A stretch of 12,660 nucleotides of DNA from Synechococcus sp. PL34863bin_39. Its GTDB lineage: Bacteria > Cyanobacteriota > Cyanobacteriia > PCC-6307 > Cyanobiaceae. Each line of letters starts with the position of its first letter. Positions within the stretch are counted from its first letter, which is position 1. The DNA is taken from NCBI GenBank assembly GCA_011523155.1, contig WTHL01000322.1:1-12660 (forward strand), given 5' to 3'. Under the pieces are notes generated by a model. The model was not told the DNA's origin. It was given only the letters and a program-made list of their open reading frames with translations, and made no database searches. The position numbers were made by a program, and so were the translations under genes. Of the stretch, positions 1-7,429 are shown piece after piece.

Positions 1-1057
1 GGCGATGCGTGCGGCCCCGCCCCGGAAAGCAAAAGCGCAATTGGAAATGGCCAGCGTCAGTCGCCGGATCGGGAAAGTGGCGATCGAAGCGGAAAACCTG
101 CAGGTCACCAGTGACGGCAGTCCCTCCGGTCCTCTGCTGCTGGATGACTTCACATACAGCTTCAGTCCCGAAGACCGCATCGGGATCATCGGGCCCAACG
201 GCAGTGGAAAATCCACCCTGCTCGACCTGATCGCCGGGAGACGTCTGCCGACTGGTGGGACCCTGCAGCTCGGCGATACCGTTCATCTGGGCTACCTCGA
301 TCAACACACGGATGTGCTAGCCAGCGGTCGCGGGCTGGAACGCAAGGTGATCGAGTTCGTCGAGGAGGCGGCTTCACGCATCGATCTCGGCAACGAGCAA
401 CTGTCCGCTTCCCAGCTGCTCGAACGCTTCCTCTTTCCCCCCGCGCAGCAGCACAGCCCCATCAGCAAACTCTCGGGTGGTGAACGCAGGCGGCTGACCC
501 TCTGTCGCCTGCTGATCCAGGCCCCGAATGTTCTCCTTCTGGATGAACCCACCAATGACCTTGATGTGCAGACCCTGAGCGTGCTGGAGGATCTTCTGGA
601 AGACTTCCGCGGCTGTGTGGTGGTGGTGTCGCACGACCGCTATTTCCTCGATCGAACCGTCGATCGGCTGTTCCACTTCGACAACGGCAGGCTGCACCGC
701 TTTGAAGGCAACTACAGCGAGTTTCTGGAGCACCGCCGCACACTGGAGCGCGCTGAAGAGCTCGATCGTCAGACCCGAAACAAGCTGAACGATCCAGGGG
801 CAGTGTCTGTAGCCCCTGGGACAACGTCGTCAAAGGACTCCAGCAAACCGCGCCGCCGCAGCTTCAAGGAAACCAAGGAGCTAGAGGCACTCGACCGCGA
901 CCTGCCGGCACTGGAAGCCCGCAAGGAAGCGATCGAACAGGCCATCGGCGCTGGCGACGAGGACCTGGCGAGCCTCAGCATGGAACTGGCGACGTTGCTG
1001 GAGACATTGAGCGCAGCTGAGGAGCGCTGGCTGGAGCTCAGTGAGCTGGCACCTTGA
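1..1057 (+). CDS. uup: ABC-F family ATPase, Uup-like, C-terminal part (5' end outside window)
   Basis: This is the second half of a duplicated-cassette ABC-F protein. These are soluble ATPases without membrane domains that act on the ribosome or, for Uup, on branched DNA. The frame is already open at base 2, so the Met codon at base 5 is probably internal and the first ATPase cassette and linker lie upstream. Counting from that Met, Walker A GPNGSGKST is at 63-71, the signature LSGGERRR at 156-163, Walker B VLLLDEPTNDLD at 176-187, and the switch-histidine region VVVSHDRYFLD at 206-216. The GNYSEFLEHR segment (235-244) is followed by a charged linker and a C-terminal coiled coil (about 286-348) ending in an ERWLELSEL-type motif. 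That coiled coil is what points to Uup rather than EttA. The 3' end overlaps the convergent neighbour by 20 nt. ABC-F is certain, Uup likely. Confidence 0.93.
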   Translation, partial: AMRAAPPRKAKAQLEMASVSRRIGKVAIEAENLQVTSDGSPSGPLLLDDFTYSFSPEDRIGIIGPNGSGKSTLLDLIAGRRLPTGGTLQLGDTVHLGYLDQHTDVLASGRGLERKVIEFVEEAASRIDLGNEQLSASQLLERFLFPPAQQHSPISKLSGGERRRLTLCRLLIQAPNVLLLDEPTNDLDVQTLSVLEDLLEDFRGCVVVVSHDRYFLDRTVDRLFHFDNGRLHRFEGNYSEFLEHRRTLERAEELDRQTRNKLNDPGAVSVAPGTTSSKDSSKPRRRSFKETKELEALDRDLPALEARKEAIEQAIGAGDEDLASLSMELATLLETLSAAEERWLELSELAP

Positions 1058-1517
1058 GTCCGGACCGGCGACGGCGACGAGGATGGGCAAGTTCCGGACT
1101 TTCAGAGCGAGGAGACGGCCACTCGCAGCATGGAGGGGCCTGGGCGGAACCGATCCAGGGTTGGGGTTGCTGACGCAACTTGGCATCCTTGGCCGTTTTC
1201 ATCGAAGTCGGCCGGTAATCGGGAACCGAGCGATGCAGCTGCATCTGATCACCCATCCGACGCAGGTAAAGGTCGTGAGACCAGGTCACCTCGTTGTGCT
1301 CGAACGCCTCACAGGCCGCAAGCAGGGATGGAAAACGCTGACTGACAAGCCCTGATGGAGCGCATTGCTTCCACTCCAGCACCTGCTCGAACGACAGGCC
1401 GATACGCCACTGACGCTGCTCGGAGAGATAACAGAATTCCTCCGGGCCGTTGATCCAGAACATGCGACCTTCGTCGTCCATGAAGTGACGGCCCTGGCGA
1501 TGGCGGATCCGAACCAT
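1038..1517 (-). CDS. Unrecognised 159-residue protein
   Basis: I do not recognise a family. The ATG at 1517 is chosen over upstream in-frame Met codons because GGGAGGTC, a strong ribosome binding site, lies about 5-8 nt before it. Residues 1-105 look like a folded domain rich in aromatics (FWINGPEEF at 20-28, WRIGLSFEQVLEWKQC at 37-52, VTWSHDLYLRRM at 77-88). From about 106 onward the sequence is low-complexity, rich in Pro, Arg and Ser, with four or five Arg in a row near 147-151. There is no signal peptide or membrane segment. The last 20 nt overlap the 3' end of uup on the other strand, so the tail could be a drifted extension. Divergent from cp12 across 160 bp. A soluble conserved hypothetical protein is the best description; the good RBS and protein-like N-terminus support it being real. 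Confidence 0.72.
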   Translation of the reverse strand: MVRIRHRQGRHFMDDEGRMFWINGPEEFCYLSEQRQWRIGLSFEQVLEWKQCAPSGLVSQRFPSLLAACEAFEHNEVTWSHDLYLRRMGDQMQLHRSVPDYRPTSMKTAKDAKLRQQPQPWIGSAQAPPCCEWPSPRSESPELAHPRRRRRSGLKVPAH

Positions 1518-1632
1518 GGATGACCTCCCAGTCCCTATCCAGCTGATAGCCCCGGTCACGGCTTGCTGACAATGCACTTGGTAACGAAACGAAGTGGCAT
1601 GTCCGGCAGCCTTCAATCCAGGACATGAGCCG

Positions 1633-1638
1633 TAAGGT
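1633..1638 (+). promoter_or_regulatory. Candidate -10 element for cp12
   Basis: TAAGGT fits the TAnnnT form of a sigma-70 -10 box and lies 39 nt before the cp12 ATG. No convincing -35 hexamer is visible 17 nt upstream. Assignment is by position and motif only. Confidence 0.3.
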
Positions 1639-1677
1639 GTCAGACGTTCAAGATGATCGGCTCGAGCCGCAGCTCTC

Positions 1678-1896
1678 ATGAAATCCATCGACGAGCACAT
1701 CCAGAAGGATCAATCGGAGATCGCTTCCGCGCGTGCAGAGGGCAATGACGCCAAGGTGCGTCATCTCGAAGGCGAACTCCAGGAGCTGAAGGAGTACAAG
1801 GAGCACCATCCCGGTGACTCCCATGATCCGACTCCCCTGGAGCTCTACTGCGACGCCAATCCTGACGCCGATGAGTGTCGCGTCTACGACGACTGA
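1678..1896 (+). CDS. cp12: CP12 domain protein, one-disulfide variant
   Basis: CP12 is a small, mostly disordered redox protein that ties GAPDH and phosphoribulokinase into an inactive complex in the dark, switching off the Calvin cycle. The C-terminal end (residues 54-72) carries the diagnostic signature: LELYCDANPDADECRVYDD, with Cys58 and Cys67 as the GAPDH-binding redox pair. The remainder is a charged helical stretch rich in Glu, Lys and His. At 72 residues it matches the usual size, but the N-terminal Cys pair and the AWD-VEEL core that contacts phosphoribulokinase in the canonical form are missing; VRHLEGELQELKEY at 27-40 takes that place. The ATG has no clear ribosome binding site. 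It is monocistronic by layout, with a divergent gene before it and a GC-rich hairpin after it. Marine picocyanobacteria are known to have CP12 variants lacking one cysteine pair. Confidence 0.93.
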   Translation: MKSIDEHIQKDQSEIASARAEGNDAKVRHLEGELQELKEYKEHHPGDSHDPTPLELYCDANPDADECRVYDD

Positions 1897-1914
1897 ATCG
1901 ACATGCGCCATGTC

Positions 1915-1940
1915 CGGCCGGCACGTGGAGCTGCCGGCCG
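1915..1940. terminator. GC-rich hairpin between cp12 and the 60-residue gene
   Basis: A perfect 9-bp inverted repeat, CGGCCGGCA and TGCCGGCCG, encloses an 8-nt loop, 18 nt after the cp12 stop and 34 nt beyond the stop of the convergent gene. There is no T-run on the plus side; the minus strand is also without one. It may end transcription from both sides, but only the stem itself is certain. Confidence 0.5.
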
Positions 1941-1974
1941 CTTGGCGACATCAAGACAGGGGCTTGAAATCGAT

Positions 1975-2157
1975 TTAAAGCTCCTCGTCATATTCAGCAG
2001 GACTGCTCGTCAGTCCGCACACCACGGCTTCCTGAGGCCGCATCGGCTTGACCAGGGCGATCGGACGACCGCGATGGCGCAGTGCCTCCACTTCGGCCTT
2101 GGTCTGGCAGCGGGCAATCATCTCGCCCCTTGCATCGAAACAGGTGTAGAAGGTCAC
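1975..2157 (-). CDS. Small unrecognised protein, 60 residues
   Basis: The frame starts at GTG (2157) and ends at TAA. An in-frame TGA lies three codons upstream, so a start much further out is excluded; CTG at 2163 is the only other option. No ribosome binding site is evident. The protein is soluble and mixed: an N-terminal strand-like stretch (MTFYTCFDARGEMIARCQT) followed by a likely helix (AEVEALRHRG) and a strand (RPIALVKPM), ending in an acidic tail (EYDEEL). This order suggests a compact beta-alpha-beta mini-domain. Cysteines are at 6, 17 and 47. It follows obgE on the same strand after 71 bp, though a hairpin lies between them, so co-transcription is uncertain. I do not recognise the family. 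It is kept because no competing gene covers this stretch and its composition looks protein-like. Confidence 0.62.
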   Translation of the reverse strand: MTFYTCFDARGEMIARCQTKAEVEALRHRGRPIALVKPMRPQEAVVCGLTSSPAEYDEEL

Positions 2158-2180
2158 GAACAGTCAACGTGGCCCCCCAG

Positions 2181-2208
2181 TTATCGCCACGTCCTCGGGT
2201 GGCGACAA
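2181..2208 (-). terminator. Hairpin downstream of obgE
   Basis: TCGCCAC (2184-2190) pairs with GTGGCGA (2199-2205). The stem extends to ten positions with one A-C mismatch (TTATCGCCAC / GTGGCGACAA) around an 8-nt loop. It starts about 20 nt beyond the obgE stop. No U-run follows on the minus strand, so intrinsic termination is possible but unproven. A second inverted repeat overlaps it (see findings). Confidence 0.4.
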
Positions 2209-2228
2209 CACAGTCAAAACACCTGTTG

Positions 2229-3218
2229 TCAGACCCCAAGCTCAGACCAGACCGTTTGAAGCAGCGTTTCAAGACCCTGTGCCATGGCAGCGGAGATCAG
2301 AAGCACGGAGCGTCCGCTGGCCTCTTCCAGACGCTGAATCAGATCAGCGCGATCGTCTTCATCGATCAACTCGAGCTTGTTGAGCACCAGCAGACGGGGG
2401 CGCTCCGCGAGGCCTTGGCCATAGGCCTGGAGCTCCTTCTCCACCACCTGGAGATCGCCGATCGGATCCTCCGAACCGCCATCCACCATGTGGATCAGCA
2501 GGCGCGTTCTCTCGATGTGGCGAAGGAAGTCATGGCCGAGACCTGCCCCTTGGGCCGCACCAGCAATGAGTCCAGGGATATCGGCAAACACGGTTCCATC
2601 GCCGGTCGGCCTGCGCACAACTCCCAGATTGGGGACCAGAGTGGTGAAGGGGTAGTCGGCGATCTTGGGCCGGGCTGCTGACAGAACACTGATCAAGGTG
2701 CTTTTGCCGGCGTTCGGGAGCCCGATGATGCCGACCTCAGCCAGCAGCTTCAGCTCAAGCTGCAGAGGCCACTCCTCGCCGTCACGGCCCTCGGTGCATT
2801 TTTCAGGAGCACGGTTGCGATTGCTGAGGTAGTGGGCATTGCCAAGGCCTCCACGGCCACCGAAGGCAACCACCAACTGCTCTCCTCCGGTGGTGAGATC
2901 ACCAAGAAGGATGCCTGTGGTCAGGTGTCTGACTTCGGTTCCACACGGCACCTTGATCACCAGATCGTCACCCGAGGCGCCGGTGCAGCGGTTGGGGCCT
3001 CCCCGTCGCCCATCCACCGCCGGGAACAGACGTTTGTATTTGAAATCCAGCAGGGTCTGAAGGTTGTCGTCCGCCTCAAGCACCACGTTGCCGCCGTGAC
3101 CTCCGTCGCCACCCGAGGGACCACCGGCCGGCACATATTTCTCCCGCCGGAAAGCCACGATGCCATCACCACCTCGGCCTCCACGGACACTCACTCGGGC
3201 TTGGTCAATGAATTGCAC
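2229..3218 (-). CDS. obgE: Obg family GTPase (ObgE/CgtA)
   Basis: Essential GTPase that binds the large ribosomal subunit during assembly and links growth to stress. The frame is open further upstream, but the family begins with M-QFIDQA, here read from a GTG at 3218, giving 329 residues, normal for cyanobacterial Obg without a C-terminal OCT domain. The glycine-rich Obg fold occupies 1-158 (RGGRGGDG at 12-19, [14 protein letters not shown] at 30-43, [12 protein letters not shown] at 119-130). G domain: G1 GLPNAGKST at 166-174, switch I threonines at 192-193 (PFTTL), G3 DIPGLI at 213-218, G4 NKLE at 280-283, G5 SAA at 309-311. All GTP-binding residues are intact. Ribosome binding site is weak. 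It diverges from the ABC ATPase across 60 bp, with TAGGGT as a possible -10 box. Confidence 0.97.
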   Translation of the reverse strand: MQFIDQARVSVRGGRGGDGIVAFRREKYVPAGGPSGGDGGHGGNVVLEADDNLQTLLDFKYKRLFPAVDGRRGGPNRCTGASGDDLVIKVPCGTEVRHLTTGILLGDLTTGGEQLVVAFGGRGGLGNAHYLSNRNRAPEKCTEGRDGEEWPLQLELKLLAEVGIIGLPNAGKSTLISVLSAARPKIADYPFTTLVPNLGVVRRPTGDGTVFADIPGLIAGAAQGAGLGHDFLRHIERTRLLIHMVDGGSEDPIGDLQVVEKELQAYGQGLAERPRLLVLNKLELIDEDDRADLIQRLEEASGRSVLLISAAMAQGLETLLQTVWSELGV

Positions 3219-3246
3219 GTCAAGCGTGGGGCAGGGCCAACCATCA

Positions 3247-3252
3247 ACCCTA
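3247..3252 (-). promoter_or_regulatory. Candidate -10 element for obgE
   Basis: TAGGGT on the minus strand, 28 nt before the obgE GTG, inside the 60-bp divergent gap. The same motif class recurs at similar distance before two other genes in the window. No clear -35 box. Confidence 0.32.
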
Positions 3253-3278
3253 AGATCGCGGCGATCAGAGGCTCTGTC

Positions 3279-4508
3279 GTGGCAGGTGTTCGCTTTCAAC
3301 GGCTGAGCAAAACCTTTTCCGGTCGCGGCGGCGGCGAACCGGTGGAGGTGATCCGACAGCTTGATCTGAGCATTGAGGACGGTGAATTCCTCGTTCTGGT
3401 CGGCCCTTCCGGCTGTGGCAAAAGCACCTTGCTGCGGTTGCTGGCGGGGCTCGACACGCCCACGGACGGCGACATCCAGATCGGCTCCAGGTCCGTGAGC
3501 CACCTGCGCCCAGCGCAACGTGACGTGGCGATGGTGTTCCAGAGCTATGCGCTCTACCCCCACCTGAGCGTGCGCGAGAACCTCAGTTTCGGATTGCGCC
3601 GGAGCCGGCGGCGGACCCGACGCGAGCAGATCCAGGACCAGCTGCATCGCAGCACCCGTGGCTGGCCCCAGCGACTCCGGATCAGCTCTCCGCGGGAGCG
3701 CAGCATTGAAGCGACCGTGGCGGAAGTGGCCAGAGCCCTCGAGCTGGAGTCCCTGCTGGATCGACGGCCGAAGGAGTTGTCAGGCGGCCAGAAACAACGG
3801 GTGGCTCTCGGTCGCGCCATGGCACGCAAACCCTCCGTGTTCCTGATGGACGAACCGCTCAGCAATCTGGATGCCAAGTTGCGCGCCAGCACCCGGGCAC
3901 GGATCGTCTCCCTCCAGCGTGCCCTGGGGACGACAACGCTCTATGTGACCCACGACCAGGTGGAAGCGATGACCATGGGACATCGCATTGCCGTGCTGAA
4001 TCAGGGTCGACTCCAGCAACTCGGCACACCGATGGAGCTGTACCGCTGGCCTTCCAATCTCTTCGTGGCCCAGTTCATCGGCAGTCCAGCGATGAATGTG
4101 CTGCCCGTCTGTGTGGCCCCGGGAGGAACGCTCATGCTCGGGGAGCGACGCCTGACACCCGCAGGACCCGTGGCTGACGCTCTGCCGGCACTGGAAGGCC
4201 GGTCGCTCACGGCCGGCATCAGGCCCGAGCATCTCCATGTCGCTCCCGCCACCAATCGCAATCTTCCCGCTGATGCGAGCCACAGCGAGATCCTGGGCAA
4301 CGAACAGATCATCACCTGCAGACTGCTGGATGGTGATCATCTGGTGCAGGTGCGCGCCGACCCCGCCTTGCGAATCGATCCGGGCAGCCGTCTTCATCTG
4401 TCGGCGGATCCCGATGGCTGGCGACTTTTCGACGACAACGGTGACGCCGTTGCCTTGCCGGACCAACCCCGATGTGAAGGACCGGAACCCACGCTGCCGG
4501 AGCTTTAA
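3279..4508 (+). CDS. ABC transporter ATPase, MalK/UgpC/GgtA-type carbohydrate importer subunit
   Basis: Cytoplasmic ATPase that powers a CUT1-type importer (sugars, glycerol phosphate or compatible solutes). The long frame begins far upstream inside antisense obgE; GTG at 3279 is chosen because the family starts just before [10 protein letters not shown], giving 409 residues. Walker [10 protein letters not shown] 42-50, Q-loop around 88 ([10 protein letters not shown]), signature LSGGQKQR 167-174, Walker [13 protein letters not shown] 187-198, switch His225 ([12 protein letters not shown]). After the nucleotide-binding domain come the MalK-type [11 protein letters not shown] (248-258) and a regulatory OB-fold (about 272-388) with GIRPEH at 313-318. 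Odd: between FGL (104-106) and the start of the next helix (about 150) there are some 43 residues instead of the 16 or so in E. coli MalK, rich in Arg. No permease or binding protein lies nearby, so substrate is unknown; a shared ATPase or a glucosylglycerol/trehalose system are options. Confidence 0.93.
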   Translation: MAGVRFQRLSKTFSGRGGGEPVEVIRQLDLSIEDGEFLVLVGPSGCGKSTLLRLLAGLDTPTDGDIQIGSRSVSHLRPAQRDVAMVFQSYALYPHLSVRENLSFGLRRSRRRTRREQIQDQLHRSTRGWPQRLRISSPRERSIEATVAEVARALELESLLDRRPKELSGGQKQRVALGRAMARKPSVFLMDEPLSNLDAKLRASTRARIVSLQRALGTTTLYVTHDQVEAMTMGHRIAVLNQGRLQQLGTPMELYRWPSNLFVAQFIGSPAMNVLPVCVAPGGTLMLGERRLTPAGPVADALPALEGRSLTAGIRPEHLHVAPATNRNLPADASHSEILGNEQIITCRLLDGDHLVQVRADPALRIDPGSRLHLSADPDGWRLFDDNGDAVALPDQPRCEGPEPTLPEL

Positions 4509-6919
4509 CGGGGCAGGATCACGCTGCAGCCCGGTCCGCCATCGGATTGCTCGGCATCCCTGACGCTCTCGACATAGGGAACGGTGCTCAGCCACTGCCG
4601 CAATCCACGCTTCAGTTTTCCGGTGCCAATTCCGTGGATGACCCAGAGAGGCCCGTTGGCGGTTCGCAGCCGCTCCTCCACAGCCGCTTCCGCCTCATGC
4701 ACACGCATGCCGCGCACATCCACGGTGTTTTTGGAGGTGCGTACATCAGCGCCGCGACTGACACCGGTGCGGGAGCGCACCTGAACGGAGGCCTGCGGAG
4801 GCGAGGGCTTGCGGCCATCGAGACTCTCCACAGCCGCGAGTTCCACCATGCTGCGCATCACGCCGCAGCGCACGGTCAGCTGAAGACCGTCATCGGAGAT
4901 GGCCAGAACCTCAGCCGCTTTGCCGAGAGCCAGCAGACGGATTCGGTCACCAACCTGCGGGCGCCAGTCCGGATGACGCCGCCGCTCCTGCTCCGGCTGG
5001 TGATCCGCCTGCAGACGGCGCAGGCGCTGACCGGCCTGGCGTGCCGTCTCCCCATCGGCCTTCTGATCCCGCAGACGACGGATGAGGCGACGCACTTCCT
5101 TCTGGCCATCACGGATGGAGGTTTCAAGCCGCTGACGACCCTGCTCCTGGTGGAGGGACGTCTGCTTCCGCTGCTGCTCCCAGCGACCCAGCAGTTCCTC
5201 ATGAAGAAGCTCGGTGCGGGCCAGCAGGGCCGCCGCATCCTCCGCTGCCGCCTGCTGACGCTGACGTTGCTCCTCAAGCCCGCGGATCACGGCATTCACA
5301 TCACTTTCGGCCTGAGGGCTGAGCAGGCTGCGGGCCTGATCGATCACCCCCGGATCAAGGCCAAGGCGAGTCGCAATCGCCAGGGCATTGCTGCGGCCCG
5401 GAATCCCCCAGAGGAGCTGATAGGTGGGCGACAGCGTTTCACTGTCAAAGGCGACGGATGCGTTTTCGAAGCGGCTGTCGCTGTACTTGAGCGCTTTCAG
5501 TTCTCCGAAGTGGGTGGTGGCAATGGTCAGCCGGGCCCGTTCGGCAAGCGTGCGCAGCAGGGCCGTCGCCAGTGCTGTGCCTTCACTGGGATCGGTTCCC
5601 GCACCCACCTCATCAAGCAGAACCAGCGCCGGGACTGGCCCCTGGGTCAAAGCATCGAGGATCTGGCCGATCCGTTTCACATGACCACTGAACGTGGACA
5701 GACTTTGTTGCAGCGACTGCTCGTCACCGATATCCGCAAGCACCTGGGCACACCAGGGCAGGGACGGCGTCCCCGTGCAGGGAAGCCAGAGCCCGGCACG
5801 GGCCATCAGGGCGGCGAGCCCGATGCTCTTGAGGGTCACCGTCTTGCCACCGGTGTTCGGGCCGGTGATCGCCACCACCCGCAGATGGTTGGAAACGGAC
5901 ATGCTGATGGGAACCACGCTGGCCCCCTGCTCCTTTTTCTCCTGCCAGACCAGCAGGGGATGACGAAGCTGATCAAGGTGGAAGGCCGCATCGGCCTCGG
6001 CCTCCAGCTGGGGCGGAACGCCACCCAGCCACTGTCCATAACGGGCGCGGGCCAGGCTGAGGTCGAGCTGCAGCAGCACATCTCCGAGTCTCTGCAGGGC
6101 CTGATGCTCATCCCCCACAGCCGCACTGAGCTCGGCCAGCACACGCTGTTCCTCTGCACGGATGCGGCCCTCCTGGGCGGCCAGGCGATTGCCGAGATCG
6201 ATCACCACCTGCGGCTCCACGAAGACCGTGTTTCCAGAGGCTGAGCTGTCGTGGACCATGCCTTTGCAGATCCCGACGGCCCCGGCCTTGACCGCCAGGA
6301 CCGGGCGGCCATGCCGTTCGGTGATCACCGTGTCCTGAAGCTGCGCTGACCAGCGCCGCATCACATCCTGCAGTCGGTCACGCCGCTGCTGTCTCAGGGT
6401 CTGCCACTGCAGTCGCAGCCCGGCAAGCGCCGGACTGGCCCGGTCAGCGACCCTGCCGCCCTCCTCCAGGGCGAATTTGAGCCGTTGCTCGAGCTCCGGA
6501 AAGGTCGCTACAGCCTGAAACAGGCCGGAGCAGAGTGGCCGAAGCTCGGGATCATCGATCTGGCGGCGCAGGCGACGGCCCGCGGCCAGTGTTTCGGCCA
6601 CTGCCAAGAGCTCCTCGCCGTCCGCCGTTCCCCCCTTGCTGCAGCGCAGCAACACCGCAGCGAGGTCATGAACGCCCTGGAAGCTCAGCCCTCCCTCGAG
6701 GATGCCGTCGAGGCCCGCCAGTTCGACCGAGCGCGCCAGCCAGCTGCGACTGGTCGCGAGATCGGCCGGAAGAGCCGTGGCAAGCGCGGCGCGATACCCC
6801 GGTCGGGTGCTGGTGAAGGAGGCGAGATGGGCACACAGACGCGGCCATTCGAGCAGCTCGAGGGTGTCCTGAAGAACGGAGCCAGGGGATGAAGGCACAA
6901 CAGATGGGGCGATCGGCAT
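4505..6919 (-). CDS. mutS2: Endonuclease MutS2 with C-terminal Smr domain
   Basis: MutS2 is a MutS paralogue without the mismatch-reading domain. In various bacteria it limits recombination or splits collided ribosomes. The frame opens further upstream, but ATG 6919 is chosen since it falls 10 bp after the stop of the preceding gene; this gives 804 residues, typical for the family. No good ribosome binding site, so translational coupling is likely. Layout: core/lever region about 15-310; ATPase with Walker A GPNTGGKT 353-360, Walker B LVLLDEVGAGTDPSEG around Asp436-Glu437, and THFGELK with His470; long Gln/Arg/Glu-rich coiled coil about 545-646; KOW-like strand region 656-700; Smr domain 733-804 with DVRG at 734-737 and HGIGTGKL at 762-769. 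All motifs intact. Its stop overlaps the stop of the convergent ABC ATPase. Confidence 0.96.
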   Translation of the reverse strand: MPIAPSVVPSSPGSVLQDTLELLEWPRLCAHLASFTSTRPGYRAALATALPADLATSRSWLARSVELAGLDGILEGGLSFQGVHDLAAVLLRCSKGGTADGEELLAVAETLAAGRRLRRQIDDPELRPLCSGLFQAVATFPELEQRLKFALEEGGRVADRASPALAGLRLQWQTLRQQRRDRLQDVMRRWSAQLQDTVITERHGRPVLAVKAGAVGICKGMVHDSSASGNTVFVEPQVVIDLGNRLAAQEGRIRAEEQRVLAELSAAVGDEHQALQRLGDVLLQLDLSLARARYGQWLGGVPPQLEAEADAAFHLDQLRHPLLVWQEKKEQGASVVPISMSVSNHLRVVAITGPNTGGKTVTLKSIGLAALMARAGLWLPCTGTPSLPWCAQVLADIGDEQSLQQSLSTFSGHVKRIGQILDALTQGPVPALVLLDEVGAGTDPSEGTALATALLRTLAERARLTIATTHFGELKALKYSDSRFENASVAFDSETLSPTYQLLWGIPGRSNALAIATRLGLDPGVIDQARSLLSPQAESDVNAVIRGLEEQRQRQQAAAEDAAALLARTELLHEELLGRWEQQRKQTSLHQEQGRQRLETSIRDGQKEVRRLIRRLRDQKADGETARQAGQRLRRLQADHQPEQERRRHPDWRPQVGDRIRLLALGKAAEVLAISDDGLQLTVRCGVMRSMVELAAVESLDGRKPSPPQASVQVRSRTGVSRGADVRTSKNTVDVRGMRVHEAEAAVEERLRTANGPLWVIHGIGTGKLKRGLRQWLSTVPYVESVRDAEQSDGGPGCSVILPR

Positions 6920-6929
6920 CAAGGCAGAG

Positions 6930-7319
6930 TCACCGGCCCTCGGTCTGGTTGGAGGGGATGCCTCCGGGAGGTTCGTAGAGCATCTCCAGCCAGTTGCCTT
7001 CAGGATCTCGGAGATAGAAGGAGGCGGTGCCGTCGCGGTGATCGTGGACACCTCCGACGGCGATTCCCTGCTCCTTCAGCTGCTGATGCACCACGTCCAC
7101 ATCGGCGCGGTTCTTGAAATGGAAGGCGAAGTGGGGACCTGCTGCTTTGTATCCGGGTCCCAGGAGAGCCAGTCCATCACGTCCGTCACCGGCTTCCAGA
7201 TAGCACCAGTCGTCAGCGTTCCAGACCATGCGCATGCCGAGGCCCTGGTAGAAGGCCACGGCCCTGGCGATGTCCTGCACGCGGATGGCGACATGACCGA
7301 GACGCTGAACGGACACCAT
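6930..7319 (-). CDS. Glyoxalase/VOC superfamily protein
   Basis: A 129-residue single-module vicinal-oxygen-chelate protein; the fold binds a divalent metal between paired beta-alpha-beta-beta-beta units and serves isomerases, dioxygenases and resistance proteins. The first half runs LGHVAIRVQDIARAVAFYQ (7-25), the second DGTASFYLRDPEGNWLEML (96-114), a typical VOC ending. Candidate metal ligands are His9, His63 or His67, and Glu112, with Glu42 as the fourth. Length fits lactoylglutathione lyase-like proteins, but glutathione-binding features are not evident, so methylglyoxal removal is only one option. ATG at 7319 fits the family start; the ribosome binding site is weak. It sits 110 bp after hemB and 10 bp before mutS2 on the same strand, a close pair with mutS2. 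Confidence 0.9.
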   Translation of the reverse strand: MVSVQRLGHVAIRVQDIARAVAFYQGLGMRMVWNADDWCYLEAGDGRDGLALLGPGYKAAGPHFAFHFKNRADVDVVHQQLKEQGIAVGGVHDHRDGTASFYLRDPEGNWLEMLYEPPGGIPSNQTEGR

Positions 7320-7387
7320 GGTGAGCAGACCGGGGGCAACCCTGCGTGGACAATCGAGTCCGAACTTACTGGTGCGACTTCAGCGTT

Positions 7388-7409
7388 GCGGGTGCGAAAC
7401 CACACCCGC
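7388..7409. terminator. Weak hairpin after hemB
   Basis: A perfect 7-bp repeat, GCGGGTG and CACCCGC, encloses an 8-nt loop, 20 nt beyond the hemB stop. No T-run follows on the minus strand. It could slow or end transcription between hemB and the glyoxalase gene. Confidence 0.33.
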
Positions 7410-7429
7410 GCCATCGGCGTTGCAGAAGC

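Noticed and set aside
2082..2681. A 199-codon plus-strand frame across the obgE 3' region
   Set aside because: Antisense to the G domain of obgE and the intergenic hairpins; no protein-like features.
2832..3278. Upstream extension of the ABC ATPase by 149 residues
   Set aside because: It is antisense to the conserved Obg fold and unlike any ABC protein N-terminus.
3219..3647. Upstream extension of obgE by 143 residues
   Set aside because: The extension is antisense to the ABC ATPase and low-complexity; the Obg family begins at the QFIDQA motif.
4547..6244. A 565-codon plus-strand frame opposite mutS2
   Set aside because: It is fully antisense to an intact mutS2 with all family motifs. The translation shows no recognisable domain and is Gln/His/Arg-rich, as expected of a GC-rich shadow frame.
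6920..7051. Upstream extension of mutS2 by 44 residues
   Set aside because: It overlaps the intact glyoxalase gene in another frame; the internal ATG sits 10 bp after that gene.
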